Shown here: positions 55,572 to 63,186 of the stretch, piece by piece
How the letters are laid out: the number at the start of each line of letters is the position of its first letter
Position numbering within the stretch: the stretch's first letter is position 1
From: CAVVAL01 sp963740215
GTDB lineage: Bacteria; Actinomycetota; Actinomycetes; Mycobacteriales; Cryptosporangiaceae
Reading direction: 5' to 3'
DNA: 64,000 bases
Assembly: GCA_963740215.1 (NCBI GenBank)
Contig: CAVUDJ010000019.1
Coordinates: 1,302,001 to 1,366,000, forward strand
Made by a program: the position numbers and the translations under genes
The notes under the pieces: generated by a model
Databases searched by the model: none
What the model saw: the letters and a program-made list of their open reading frames with translations, nothing else
Told to the model about the DNA's origin: nothing

Positions 55572-56629
55572 CACGCCACCTCTCCGCCGAGCGTGCCCAG
55601 CGTCTCGACCTGGTGACCCGCACCGCCGAGTGAGTGCGCGAGATATCGCGCCCAGGCGAAGTACCGGTGCAGCGGGTAGGTGACGTCGACGCCCAGGCCG
55701 CCGTGCAGGTGCTGGCAGGTGTGCAGCGCCCGGACCCCGTGCTCGGCCAGCCAGTAGCCGGCGACGCCGAGGTGCGCGCGGGCGTCCCGGCCGGTGGAGA
55801 GCTGCCAGCTGGCGGACGCCGTGGCCAGCTCCACAGCCTTGCTCGTGATGTAGACGTCGGCCACCTGGCCGGCGACCGCCTGGAACGCGGCGAGCGGGCG
55901 GCCGAACTGCTCGCGGGTGCGAACGTGCTCGGTGGTGATCCGCAGCGCCTCGGCGAGGACGCCCGTGCCGGCGGCGCAGTACGCGGCGGCGGCGTGATCT
56001 TCGAGGACCTGCGCAGGCCCGCTGCCCAGCTGCTCGGCGTCTGCGTTGTCGAGGACGAGCCGCGACTCGGGGTGGCCGTGCGACGTGTAGGACGGGGTGA
56101 GGGTCACGCCGTCTGCGGTCGGATCGACGAGAAAGACGCCGGTCTGCGTCGTGACCAGGATCCGGTGCGCCTGCGCGGCGTACGGGACGCCGACCTTGAC
56201 GCCGGTGATCTTGCCGTTCTCGGCCGTGGTGCTGACGGTTCCGCCGGCTTCCCGCCAGCCGGCGGTCAAGATGACGTCCCCGTCCGCGACGCCCGGCAGC
56301 AGCTCCGCGCGCTGTGCGGCGGTGCCGAGCCGTGCCACCGGCAACGCGCCGAGAGCGAGGGTGGCCAGCGCCGGGACGGGCGCCGTGCGGCGACCGACCT
56401 CGGTGAGGACCACGCCCAGCTCGACGGCGCCGAAGCCCATGCCGCCCTCGTCCTCGGGGAGGACGAGGCCGAGCAGCCCGGCCTGCGCCATCGCCTTCCA
56501 CGTCGTCGTGTCGAACGCCGCACCCGACTGCTCGTGCGCCGTGACCCGTTCGACGCTCGCCTCCCGGGCCAGCAGCTCGGCAGTGAGGGTACGCAGTTCG
56601 AGCTGCTGCTCTTCCAGCGAGAAGTCCAC
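55571..56629 (-). CDS. chsE1: Acyl-CoA dehydrogenase subunit ChsE1 (FadE28)
   Basis: A 352-residue partner of ChsE2. It has the short-type FadE28 build (MDFSLEEQQLELRTLTAELL, EDEGGMGFGAVELGVVLTEVGRRTAPVP, TREQFGRPLAAFQAVAGQVAD, HLHGGLGVDVTYPLHRYF). GTG 56629 is chosen because GGAGG lies 8 nt upstream; GTG 56638 overlaps that site. It is the first gene of the operon; a KstR-like box lies 48 bp upstream. In M. tuberculosis cyp125 and fadA5 come next; here kstR is the divergent neighbour. Confidence 0.92.
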   Translation of the reverse strand: MDFSLEEQQLELRTLTAELLAREASVERVTAHEQSGAAFDTTTWKAMAQAGLLGLVLPEDEGGMGFGAVELGVVLTEVGRRTAPVPALATLALGALPVARLGTAAQRAELLPGVADGDVILTAGWREAGGTVSTTAENGKITGVKVGVPYAAQAHRILVTTQTGVFLVDPTADGVTLTPSYTSHGHPESRLVLDNADAEQLGSGPAQVLEDHAAAAYCAAGTGVLAEALRITTEHVRTREQFGRPLAAFQAVAGQVADVYITSKAVELATASASWQLSTGRDARAHLGVAGYWLAEHGVRALHTCQHLHGGLGVDVTYPLHRYFAWARYLAHSLGGAGHQVETLGTLGGEVA

Positions 56630-56676
56630 TCCAGACACCTCCGCGGATCGACCTGGGACGGCCTGGCCACCGAGAC

Positions 56677-56690
56677 TAGAACGTATTCTA
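56677..56690. promoter_or_regulatory. KstR-like box upstream of chsE1
   Basis: TAGAACGTATTCTA matches the KstR consensus except ATT for GTT, and the symmetry extends to 18 bp (ACTAGAACGTATTCTAGT, 56675-56692). Confidence 0.82.
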
Positions 56691-56730
56691 GTTTTCGTCC
56701 ACTGAACCGGTTCCACGCGCTACTCGCGAG

Positions 56731-56744
56731 TACAACGTGTTCTC
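56731..56744. promoter_or_regulatory. KstR-like box upstream of kstR
   Basis: TACAACGTGTTCTC matches all fixed positions but the last. It ends 25 bp before the kstR start, so autoregulation is likely. Confidence 0.75.
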
Positions 56745-56769
56745 GGTACGCGATGGCACAATGGTGCGC

Positions 56770-57366
56770 ATGAGCGCACTGCCCGACGCCCAGCCGACCG
56801 GACTCCGGGCTCGCAACCAGGTCCAACGCCGCGCGCGGATCGTCAAGGCCGCCGCGGCGCTCGCCTCGCGGGGCGGTATCGAGGCCATGCAGATGCGCAC
56901 CGTCGCCGAACGGGCCGGCGTCGCGCTCGGCACGCTCTACCGGTACTTCCCGTCGAAGATGGACCTGGTCGTCGCGGTCATCTCCGAGGAACTCGACCTT
57001 CTCCAGGAGAGCATCAACCGGCGCCCCCTGAGCGGCACCACCCCGGCCGAGCGGGCGGTCGAGGTGCTCATGCGTGCCACCCGCGGGCTGATGCGCGAAC
57101 CGGAGCTCGCCGACGCCCTGGTTCGCTCCATGCTGCTGACCTCAGAGAAGGTCGACGCCGACTTCGGCGCCCGGGTCGACGCACTGCTCGTCCAGTCCGC
57201 ACTCGGGCAAGGAGTCGAGGGCACGCCCGCGCAGAACGGGCTCGCGTACCTGCTGCAGAGCGTGTGGGTCTTCGAGCTGCTGCAGCTCCTCAAGGGGAAG
57301 CACACGCTCGCCCAGACCCAGCGCCACCTCGAACTCGCCGCGTCCCGCCTCCTGCACGACTTCTGA
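56770..57366 (+). CDS. kstR: TetR-family repressor KstR of sterol catabolism
   Basis: A 198-residue repressor. The helix-turn-helix reads IEAMQMRTVAERAGVALGTLYRYFPSKMDLV, very close to M. tuberculosis KstR (QMRAVADRADVAVGTLYRYFPSK), and a helical ligand domain follows. KstR is released from DNA by CoA esters of sterol side-chain intermediates. Seven matching boxes occur in this window, including one before this gene. ATG 56770 or ATG 56761 could start it; neither has a strong ribosome site. It lies between chsE1 (divergent) and fadA5. Confidence 0.9.
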   Translation: MSALPDAQPTGLRARNQVQRRARIVKAAAALASRGGIEAMQMRTVAERAGVALGTLYRYFPSKMDLVVAVISEELDLLQESINRRPLSGTTPAERAVEVLMRATRGLMREPELADALVRSMLLTSEKVDADFGARVDALLVQSALGQGVEGTPAQNGLAYLLQSVWVFELLQLLKGKHTLAQTQRHLELAASRLLHDF

Positions 57367-57388
57367 GCCCGTTGCTAGCGGTGGGAAC

Positions 57389-57455
57389 AAACTGGACTGT
57401 CCGGGAAGCGGTTCCCAAACCGGGCGCGCGATGCCGCCAAACCCCGACAGTTGCG
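57389..57455 (+). repeat. Intergenic 67-bp element, family B copy 3
   Basis: It starts 22 bp after the kstR stop, reads AACTGGACTGTCCGGGAAG at its beginning and ends ACCCCGACAGTT. Hairpin 1 is kept with a T-G pair; the CCCAAACC loop of hairpin 2 is kept. Confidence 0.8.
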
Positions 57456-57502
57456 GGCGCGCGCTTGCCCGGCGCGAACCAGCACGCTTGCCCGGCACGA
57501 AC

Positions 57503-57516
57503 TAGAACGCGTTATA
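57503..57516. promoter_or_regulatory. KstR box upstream of fadA5
   Basis: TAGAACGCGTTATA matches the consensus at every fixed position, 28 bp before the fadA5 start. Confidence 0.85.
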
Positions 57517-57544
57517 GTTCGCTCTCCTAGCGCGGGAGGGCGAG

Positions 57545-58705
57545 ATGGCGACTCCGGTGATCGTCGAGGCAGTTCGTACCCCGATCGGGAAGCGCAACGG
57601 CTGGCTGGCGGGGGTCAAGCCCGTGGCGCTGCTCGCGCACGCCCAGCGCGCCGTCGTCGACAGAGCCGGCGTCGACCCGTCCGAGGTAGAACAGGTTTTC
57701 GCCGGCTGCGTCACCCAGGCTGGCGAGCAGGGCGGGCACGTCGGCCGGTACGCGTGGCTCTACGCGGGTCTGCCCTGGCAGGCGGGCGTCACCACGCTCG
57801 ACGCGCAGTGCGGGTCCAGCTTGCACGCGGTCAACCTCGTCGCGTCGCTCATCGCGAGCGGAACGATCAGCACCGGCGTGGCGTGCGGAGTCGAGGTCAT
57901 GAGCCGCGCGCCGCTCGGATCCAACGTCCGCCCCGCGAGACCACGTCCGGACGACTGGTCGATCGACCTGCCCGACCAGTTCACCGGCGCCGACCGTATC
58001 GCTCGCCATCGCGGTCTGACCAGGGACGACGTGGACGCATGGGGGCTGCGGTCCCAGCAGCGGGCGGCGAAGGCGTGGGCGGACGGCCGGTTCGACGCGG
58101 AGATCGCACCCGTCACGGCTCCGGTGCTGGACGCCGACGGCGAACCGACCAGCGAGACCCGCGTCGTCGACCGCGACCAGGGCCTGCGCGACACGTCCCG
58201 GGAGGCGCTCGCCGGCCTCAAGCCCGTTCTGGAGGACGGTGTGCACACGGCGGCGACGTCGTCCCAGATCTCCGACGGCGCGGCCGCCGTCCTGCTCATG
58301 TCCGAGGAGCGGGCTCGCGCCCTGGGCCTGCGGATCCGGGCCCGCATCGTCACGCACTGCCTGGTCGGCGGCGAGCCGTATTACCACCTCGACGGCCCGG
58401 TCCAGGCCACCGAACGCGCGCTTCGCCAGGCCGGCATGGCGATGAGCGACGTCGACCGGTTCGAGGTGAACGAGGCGTTCGCGGCGGTGGTGCTGTCGTG
58501 GGCGAGCGTGCACGAGCCGGACCTGGAACGGGTGAACGTCAACGGCGGCGCGATCGCGCTCGGCCATCCGGTCGGGGCTACCGGCGCGAGGCTGGTGACG
58601 ACCGCCCTGCACGAGCTGGAACGTGCCGACGCCGGCACCGCCCTGATCACGCTCTGCGCGGGCGGCGCCCTCGCACCCGCGACCATCATCGAACGCGCAC
58701 ACTGA
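57545..58705 (+). CDS. fadA5: Steroid 3-ketoacyl-CoA thiolase FadA5
   Basis: A 386-residue thiolase that cleaves 3-ketoacyl-CoA esters of the sterol side chain. Catalytic blocks are present: nucleophile Cys in LDAQCGSSLHA (near residue 92), NEAFA with GGAIALGHPVGATGAR (His), and LCAGGALA (second Cys). The start VIVEAVRTPIGKRNGWLAG and MSRAPLG segment fit FadA5. It stands alone behind a KstR box, next to kstR and the chs operon. GGGAGG lies before the ATG. Confidence 0.9.
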   Translation: MATPVIVEAVRTPIGKRNGWLAGVKPVALLAHAQRAVVDRAGVDPSEVEQVFAGCVTQAGEQGGHVGRYAWLYAGLPWQAGVTTLDAQCGSSLHAVNLVASLIASGTISTGVACGVEVMSRAPLGSNVRPARPRPDDWSIDLPDQFTGADRIARHRGLTRDDVDAWGLRSQQRAAKAWADGRFDAEIAPVTAPVLDADGEPTSETRVVDRDQGLRDTSREALAGLKPVLEDGVHTAATSSQISDGAAAVLLMSEERARALGLRIRARIVTHCLVGGEPYYHLDGPVQATERALRQAGMAMSDVDRFEVNEAFAAVVLSWASVHEPDLERVNVNGGAIALGHPVGATGARLVTTALHELERADAGTALITLCAGGALAPATIIERAH

Positions 58706-58768
58706 GCACCGCCCGCGCCACCACCGCCCGCCGACCGGACCACCACTCGCTTCACCACAGTCACCGGC

Positions 58769-58835
58769 GAACCGGACTTTCCGGGAAGCCGTGCCTAAAC
58801 CCGGCGCACCTGCCCCCATTTGCACCGCAAGTCCG
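58769..58835 (+). repeat. Intergenic element, family B copy 4 (diverged)
   Basis: It begins GAACCGGACTTTCCGGGAAG and ends GCAAGTCCG. Hairpin 1 is CCGGA-CTT-TCCGG. Hairpin 2 becomes GTGCC/GGCGC around AAACC, with one U-G pair in place of C-G. GGACTT at the start is complementary to AAGTCC at the end, replacing the ACTGT/ACAGT pair of copies 1-3. Confidence 0.65.
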
Positions 58836-58950
58836 TTTCGCCCGACGTCCGCCGGGGCGTTCGCCCGCACCTCCGCCAGGCGTTTCGCCGAACGTCCGCC
58901 GGGGCGTTCGCCCGACGTCCGCCAGCCGTTTCGCCCGACCTCCGCCAGCA
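58834..58950. repeat. Five tandem 22-24 bp units between fadA5 and chsH3
   Basis: Units start CGTTTCGCCCG or CGTTCGCCCG and end TCCGCCGGGG or TCCGCCAGG, alternating so that a 46-47 bp double unit is repeated. The array lies between convergent genes and contains no plausible gene of its own. Confidence 0.85.
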
Positions 58951-58975
58951 CCCGCCGCGCCATTTCAAACCGCCG

Positions 58976-59755
58976 TCAGCCGAACACCGCGCTACCGCAC
59001 GCAAGCACCGTCTGGTCCCCCACGCGCGCGGTGAACACGTCGGCCGAGCCGTACCAGTCGAGCGTGTCGCCCGGCCGCACAGGCGCGGCGAACCGCGCCG
59101 AGAGCGAGCGGAGATCGGCCGGGTGGGCACCCGCGCTGAGAGCGAGCGCGTGGGCGGCGATCCCGAGCGTGCAGAGCCCGTGCAGGATCGGCTGGTCCAT
59201 GCCGGCGGCTCGGGCGGCGGCGGGGTCGATGTGCAGATGGTGCCGGTCGCCCGTGAGGCGGTAGAGCGCGGCCTGCTCGGGGCTCGTGCAGAAGCTGCCC
59301 AGCGGCTCGGTCTTGGGGGCCCCAGGCGCTACAGACGGGCCGCGCGGGCCACCCCAACCCCCGTGCCCGCGGACCACCAGCGCGTACGTCGCCCTGAAGT
59401 ACGCACACTCGACCACGACATCGACCACGGCGTTGGTGCCCTTGTCCCACACGTCGCCGACCCGCCCGGACAGTGCGATCGCCCCAGCAGCCGGCAGCGG
59501 CGCGAACATCTCCAGCGTCTGCGCGCCGTGCAGCGCCTCCGACGCCTCGTACGCACCGCGGCGGCGCGGCTCGTCGGCCGCCCAGACCCCGAGCGTCAGC
59601 GCGAACGTGGGCAGCACGCGCAGGTCGCGTTCGAACACGAGGTCGAGCTCCCCGGCGGTGGCGCCGACGGCCAGCGCGTAGAGGATGACGTCCCGGTCGG
59701 TGTAGTCGAGGGTGCGGGTGCCGAGGTCGGTACCCGCCAACGCCGCCACATCCAT
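58976..59755 (-). CDS. MaoC-family enoyl-CoA hydratase, ChsH3-like (Rv3538-like)
   Basis: A 259-residue double-hotdog hydratase. The C-terminal half holds the hydratase-2 motif YRLTGDRHHLHIDPAAARAAGMDQPILHGLCTLG with the Asp/His pair (core GDRHHLHIDP). The N-terminal half (LGTRTLDYTDRDVILYALAVGA) is a second hotdog. In M. tuberculosis the similar Rv3538 (ChsH3) hydrates a longer sterol side-chain enoyl-CoA. The gene is divergent from a fadE gene; the shared gap holds an 18-bp operator that is not a KstR box. GGGAGGG precedes the ATG. Confidence 0.85.
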   Translation of the reverse strand: MDVAALAGTDLGTRTLDYTDRDVILYALAVGATAGELDLVFERDLRVLPTFALTLGVWAADEPRRRGAYEASEALHGAQTLEMFAPLPAAGAIALSGRVGDVWDKGTNAVVDVVVECAYFRATYALVVRGHGGWGGPRGPSVAPGAPKTEPLGSFCTSPEQAALYRLTGDRHHLHIDPAAARAAGMDQPILHGLCTLGIAAHALALSAGAHPADLRSLSARFAAPVRPGDTLDWYGSADVFTARVGDQTVLACGSAVFG

Positions 59756-59767
59756 TGCACCCTCCCA

Positions 59768-59785
59768 ACCAAGCGTTCGCTTGGT
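59768..59785. promoter_or_regulatory. 18-bp operator, type 2, between chsH3 and fadE
   Basis: ACCAAGCGTTCGCTTGGT is a palindrome broken only at the two central bases. The same arms occur at 61003-61020. It lies 13 bp from the chsH3 start and 43 bp from the fadE start, and could control both. Confidence 0.8.
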
Positions 59786-59828
59786 ACGCTAGCCGCGCCA
59801 CGGACGGCTGGTCAAACGGGAGGGCCCA

Positions 59829-60818
59829 ATGGAAACCGCGGCCGAGCTGCGCGCCACCACCCGCCGTTTCCTCGCCGAGCAGGCACCGATGTCCGAAGTC
59901 CGCAGGATCATGGAGTCACCGGACGGCTTCGACCGCACGCTGTGGAAGCGGCTGACCGAACTCGGCATGCCCGGCCTGGCCGCCCCGAGCACCGGTCTGA
60001 CGTTCGTCGAGGTGGCCGCGGTCCTGGAGGAGACCGGCCGCGCGCTCCTGCCCGCGCCGCTGCTCGCCACGACGATCGCCACGCTGGCCCTGCGTGACTC
60101 CGGCGACGAAGAACTGCTCGCCGCGATCGCCGCCGGCACCATGATCGCCACCGTCGCCTTCACCAGTGAGGTCACCGGCACGAGCACCCTGGACGGAACC
60201 GCGCCGTACGTGCTCGACGGTGCCGCGGCGGACGTCGTCATCCTGGCCCGAGGAACCGACCTCTACCTCGTCGATGGTGACGCCGCCGGCCTGACCCGCA
60301 CCCCACTCCCCACCTTGGACGCCACCCGCCGCCTCGCCCGGATCACGTTCCAAGGCACCCCGGCCCGCCGCGTCCACGGCACCCCGCACCTGAGAGACCT
60401 GGCCGTCACCGCGCTCGCGGCCGAGCAACTCGGTGGCGCGGAACGGTGCCTGGAGATGGCCGTCGCGTACGCGAAGACACGGGAGCAGTTCGGCCAACCG
60501 ATCGGGTCGTTCCAGGCGATCCAGCACCGCTGCGCCGACCTGCTCGTCACGCTGGAGACGGCCCGCTCCGCCGCACGCCACGCGGCACGCCTCGCCGCCG
60601 ACGGCAGCCCCGACCTGCCGACGTACGCCGCGATCGCCCGCACGGTGTGCACGTCGGCGTACACCACGCTGGCGGGCGAGAACATCCAACTGCACGGCGG
60701 CATCGGCTTCACCTGGGAGCACGACGCACATCTCTACCTGCGCCGCGCTCGGGGCGACGCCAGCCTGTTCGGTACGTCCGCCGAGTTCCGCGGCCGCCTC
60801 GCACAGCTAGTGCTGTGA
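59829..60818 (+). CDS. Acyl-CoA dehydrogenase, short (ChsE1/FadE27-like) type
   Basis: A 329-residue protein with the acyl-CoA dehydrogenase C-terminal part AVAYAKTREQFGQPIGSFQAIQHRCADLL and NIQLHGGIGFTWEHDAHLYLRRA; the N-terminal part is compact. The size and build fit the beta-type subunits of heteromeric steroid acyl-CoA dehydrogenases, which need a partner such as a FadE26/FadE29-type chain. No such partner lies beside it in the window. GGGAGGG precedes the ATG; the type 2 operator lies upstream. Confidence 0.85.
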   Translation: METAAELRATTRRFLAEQAPMSEVRRIMESPDGFDRTLWKRLTELGMPGLAAPSTGLTFVEVAAVLEETGRALLPAPLLATTIATLALRDSGDEELLAAIAAGTMIATVAFTSEVTGTSTLDGTAPYVLDGAAADVVILARGTDLYLVDGDAAGLTRTPLPTLDATRRLARITFQGTPARRVHGTPHLRDLAVTALAAEQLGGAERCLEMAVAYAKTREQFGQPIGSFQAIQHRCADLLVTLETARSAARHAARLAADGSPDLPTYAAIARTVCTSAYTTLAGENIQLHGGIGFTWEHDAHLYLRRARGDASLFGTSAEFRGRLAQLVL

Positions 60819-60971
60819 CTACTGACGTTCTAGGGCTTCGCCCGGCCCAGCGCGACGCTGCCGACGTCGTCGTCGTCGCACGTGCAACAACGGCACGCAC
60901 TCCTCCTCCGCCTTGGCAGCCCCACGCTGGACTCGGCCCCCGGGCCCGCGAACATCAATAGTCACAGCACT
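60809..60971. repeat. 13-bp inverted repeats bracketing the fadE/flavin-oxidoreductase gap
   Basis: AGTGCTGTGACTA (60809-60821, containing the fadE stop) is repeated exactly inverted at 60959-60971. The 137 bp between them contain no plausible gene. This gap (60819-61049) otherwise holds only the operator at 61003. Confidence 0.55.
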
Positions 60972-61002
60972 GTTGTCCCCCGCTAACCTGCTTTGCTACG
61001 TT

Positions 61003-61020
61003 ACCAAGCGAGCGCTTGGT
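61003..61020. promoter_or_regulatory. 18-bp operator, type 2, upstream of the flavin oxidoreductase operon
   Basis: ACCAAGCGAGCGCTTGGT has the same 8-bp arms as 59768-59785 and differs only in the central two bases. It ends 29 bp before the start codon. Confidence 0.8.
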
Positions 61021-61049
61021 CAACCCCATCGACCCTCGGGGAGGGCGGC

Positions 61050-62121
61050 ATGGCGTCGCTGCGAATCGGCATGGGCTACGAGATCGAGGTGCGGGGCCGC
61101 TCGGCCGAGGTGGAGCGGCGCGCGTTCGAGAACGTCCTCGAACAGGTAGTCCTCGGCGACCAGCTCGGCTACGAGACCGCGTGGTTCGTCGAACATCACT
61201 TCACGCGCGGGTTCTCGCACTCCTCGTCGCCGGACATCGTGCTCGGCGCGCTGTCGCGGATCACCAGCCGGATCCGGCTCGGGCTCGGCGTGGTCCTGCT
61301 CCCCTTCCAGCACCCGGTGCGCACCGCCGAACGGGTCGCCACGCTCGACGTCCTCTCCGGCGGGCGGGTCGAGTTCGGCACCGGCCGCGGCGCGTCCCCG
61401 CTGGAGTACCAGGCGTTCCAGCGCCCGTTCGAGCAGTCGCGCAAGATCTGGGAGGACAACCTCGCCACCGTCCTGCAGATCTGGGAGGCCGACGGCGAGC
61501 CGGTCACCGCCGAGCACGAGTTCTGGAGCATCCCGGACGTCGCCGTCTATCCGCGGCCCGTCCAGCGCCCGCATCCTCCGGTGTGGACCGCGTCGACCAG
61601 CCTCGACGGGTACCTCGCCGCCGCCGCCAACGGCCACCACCTGCTCGGGATGACGATGCTCAAGGGCCTCGACGACGTCGCCGAGGACATCGCCGCGTAC
61701 CGCCGCGCTCTCGCCGACCACGGCCACGACCCGGACACCCGCCGGGTGGCGCTGATGATCCCGTGGCACGTGGCGCCGACCCGCGACGAGGCGTACCAGA
61801 ACGCAGTGGACGCCGTGCTCTGGTACATCCGGCGCCAGGTCAACCTCGTCACGCCGCCCGACTACTACGACGCCCGGCACGCCAGCTACCGCGTGCTCGG
61901 CCAGACTCGCGGCCGGTCAGCCGCCCGAGGAGTGCGTCGAGACGCTGCGGTCGCACCACATGGTGGTACTGGACGACGTCGACGGGTCGCGCAAGGCGCT
62001 GCAGCGCATCCAGGAGGCGGGCGCGACCGACCTGATCTGCCAGTTCCAGGTCGGCGGGCTGGCCCACGAGCACGTGATCGACTCGATCAAGCTGTTCGCG
62101 ACCGAGGTGGCGGCGCTGTGA
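61050..62121 (+). pseudogene. LLM-class (F420/flavin) oxidoreductase, Rv3520c-like, frameshifted near the C-terminus
   Basis: From ATG 61050 (GGGGAGGG upstream) the frame gives a luciferase-like TIM barrel: MASLRIGMGYEIEVRG, GYETAWFVEHHFTRGFSHSSSPDIVLGALS, LSGGRVEFGTGRGASPLEY and HHLLGMTMLKGLDDVAED. At about 61910 the expected C-terminus (GQPPEECVETLRSHHMVV ... DLICQFQVGGLAHEHVIDSIKLF) is one frame over and ends at TGA 62119-62121. One extra base explains it. Similar enzymes are common in actinobacterial sterol clusters (Rv3520c). The stop overlaps the next gene by 4 nt, which supports the shifted C-terminus as the real one. Confidence 0.7.
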
Positions 62122-63186
62122 CCCTCTCGACGCCCACGCTGACCTGGATCACGCGGTCCGAGCTGCGGTCCAGCAGCGGCCTGCTGCTGGTCTCGCCGCT
62201 GGGCGACACGACGGTCGGGCTGGAACCGGCCGACCTCGACGGAGCGCTGGAGCTGACCGCGGCGGGGTTCACGGCGGCCGGCATCACGGCGTCGGACCGG
62301 GTCGTCGTCGCGCTCAACAACGACGGTGGGCTCACCGGCGCGCTCTTCGCCCAGGCGGCGGCGCGGGTCGCCGCGGCCGCCGCCGCGCCGGGTCCCCGCG
62401 GGCGGATGCGGCTGTCTGTCGGTGCTGCGCGCGATCGGCGCCACCGTGCTCGTCACCACGCCCACGGGCGCGCTCGACCTGCTGGCACGGCTACACCTGG
62501 AGTTCCTGGTCGACCCGCTCGACCTGGGGCTTCACCGGATCGTGTTGACCGGCGAGATCGCCAGCCCCGGCACCGCACGGCACCTCGCCGCGGAGTTCGG
62601 CGCCGAGATCACCGAGCTCTACAGCGACCCGGTGTTCGGGCTGCCTGCGGCCGTCGTCGGCGAGGGCCTGGAGCCGCTGCAGGACGGCCTCCTCGCGCTC
62701 GCGCCGCTCGACGCCGACACGCTGCTCGCCCCGCCGTACGCGGCCGGCCGTGCCGAGCTGGTGCTGCGGCCGTCGTGGCACGGCGGGCTCGGCGGTCACG
62801 CGATCCGCACCGGCCAGGTGGTGGTCACCACCGACGGTCCGGTGATCCCGCCACCGACGCACACCGTCGGCGACCACGTGCTGGTCCGCGGTCGCTGGCT
62901 CTCGCTCCCCCGGCTCACGCAGGCGCTGGCCCGCATCGACGGCATCGCGCACTGGAACCTCGTGCTGGCCCGCTCCGGCACGCTCGACCAGGCCACCCTG
63001 CATGTCACATTCGCGCGCGAGTCGCTGTTGCGGAATCCGATGTGGACCAGGCGGATCGAGCAGGCCGTCACGGCGGTCACGCCGGTGACCATCGGCGTCA
63101 CGATCGCGGCCGAGGCGTCGGAGGCGACCCGCATGCCGCAGGTCACCGACCAGCGCGGGCAGCACCTCGCCCCGGGACGCGGGTGA
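62118..63186 (+). pseudogene. Phenylacetate-CoA-ligase-like adenylate-forming protein, frameshifted
   Basis: GTG 62118 overlaps the preceding stop (GTGA) and begins MTLSTPTLTWITRSELRSS. The first 100 codons are in this frame (SDRVVVALNNDGGLTGALFAQ). Near 62416 the sense switches by one base to RAIGATVLVTTPTGALDLLARLHL, HRIVLTGEIASPGTARHLAAEFGAEI and TELYSDPVFG, the core of PaaK-like ligases, and ends at TGA 63184-63186. One inserted base accounts for it. The protein is shorter than PaaK and its role in the pathway is unknown; similar genes sit beside F420-type oxidoreductases in sterol clusters. Confidence 0.6.

Noticed and set aside
58834..58950. 22-24 bp repeats as a CRISPR array
   Set aside because: Units abut each other without unique spacers.
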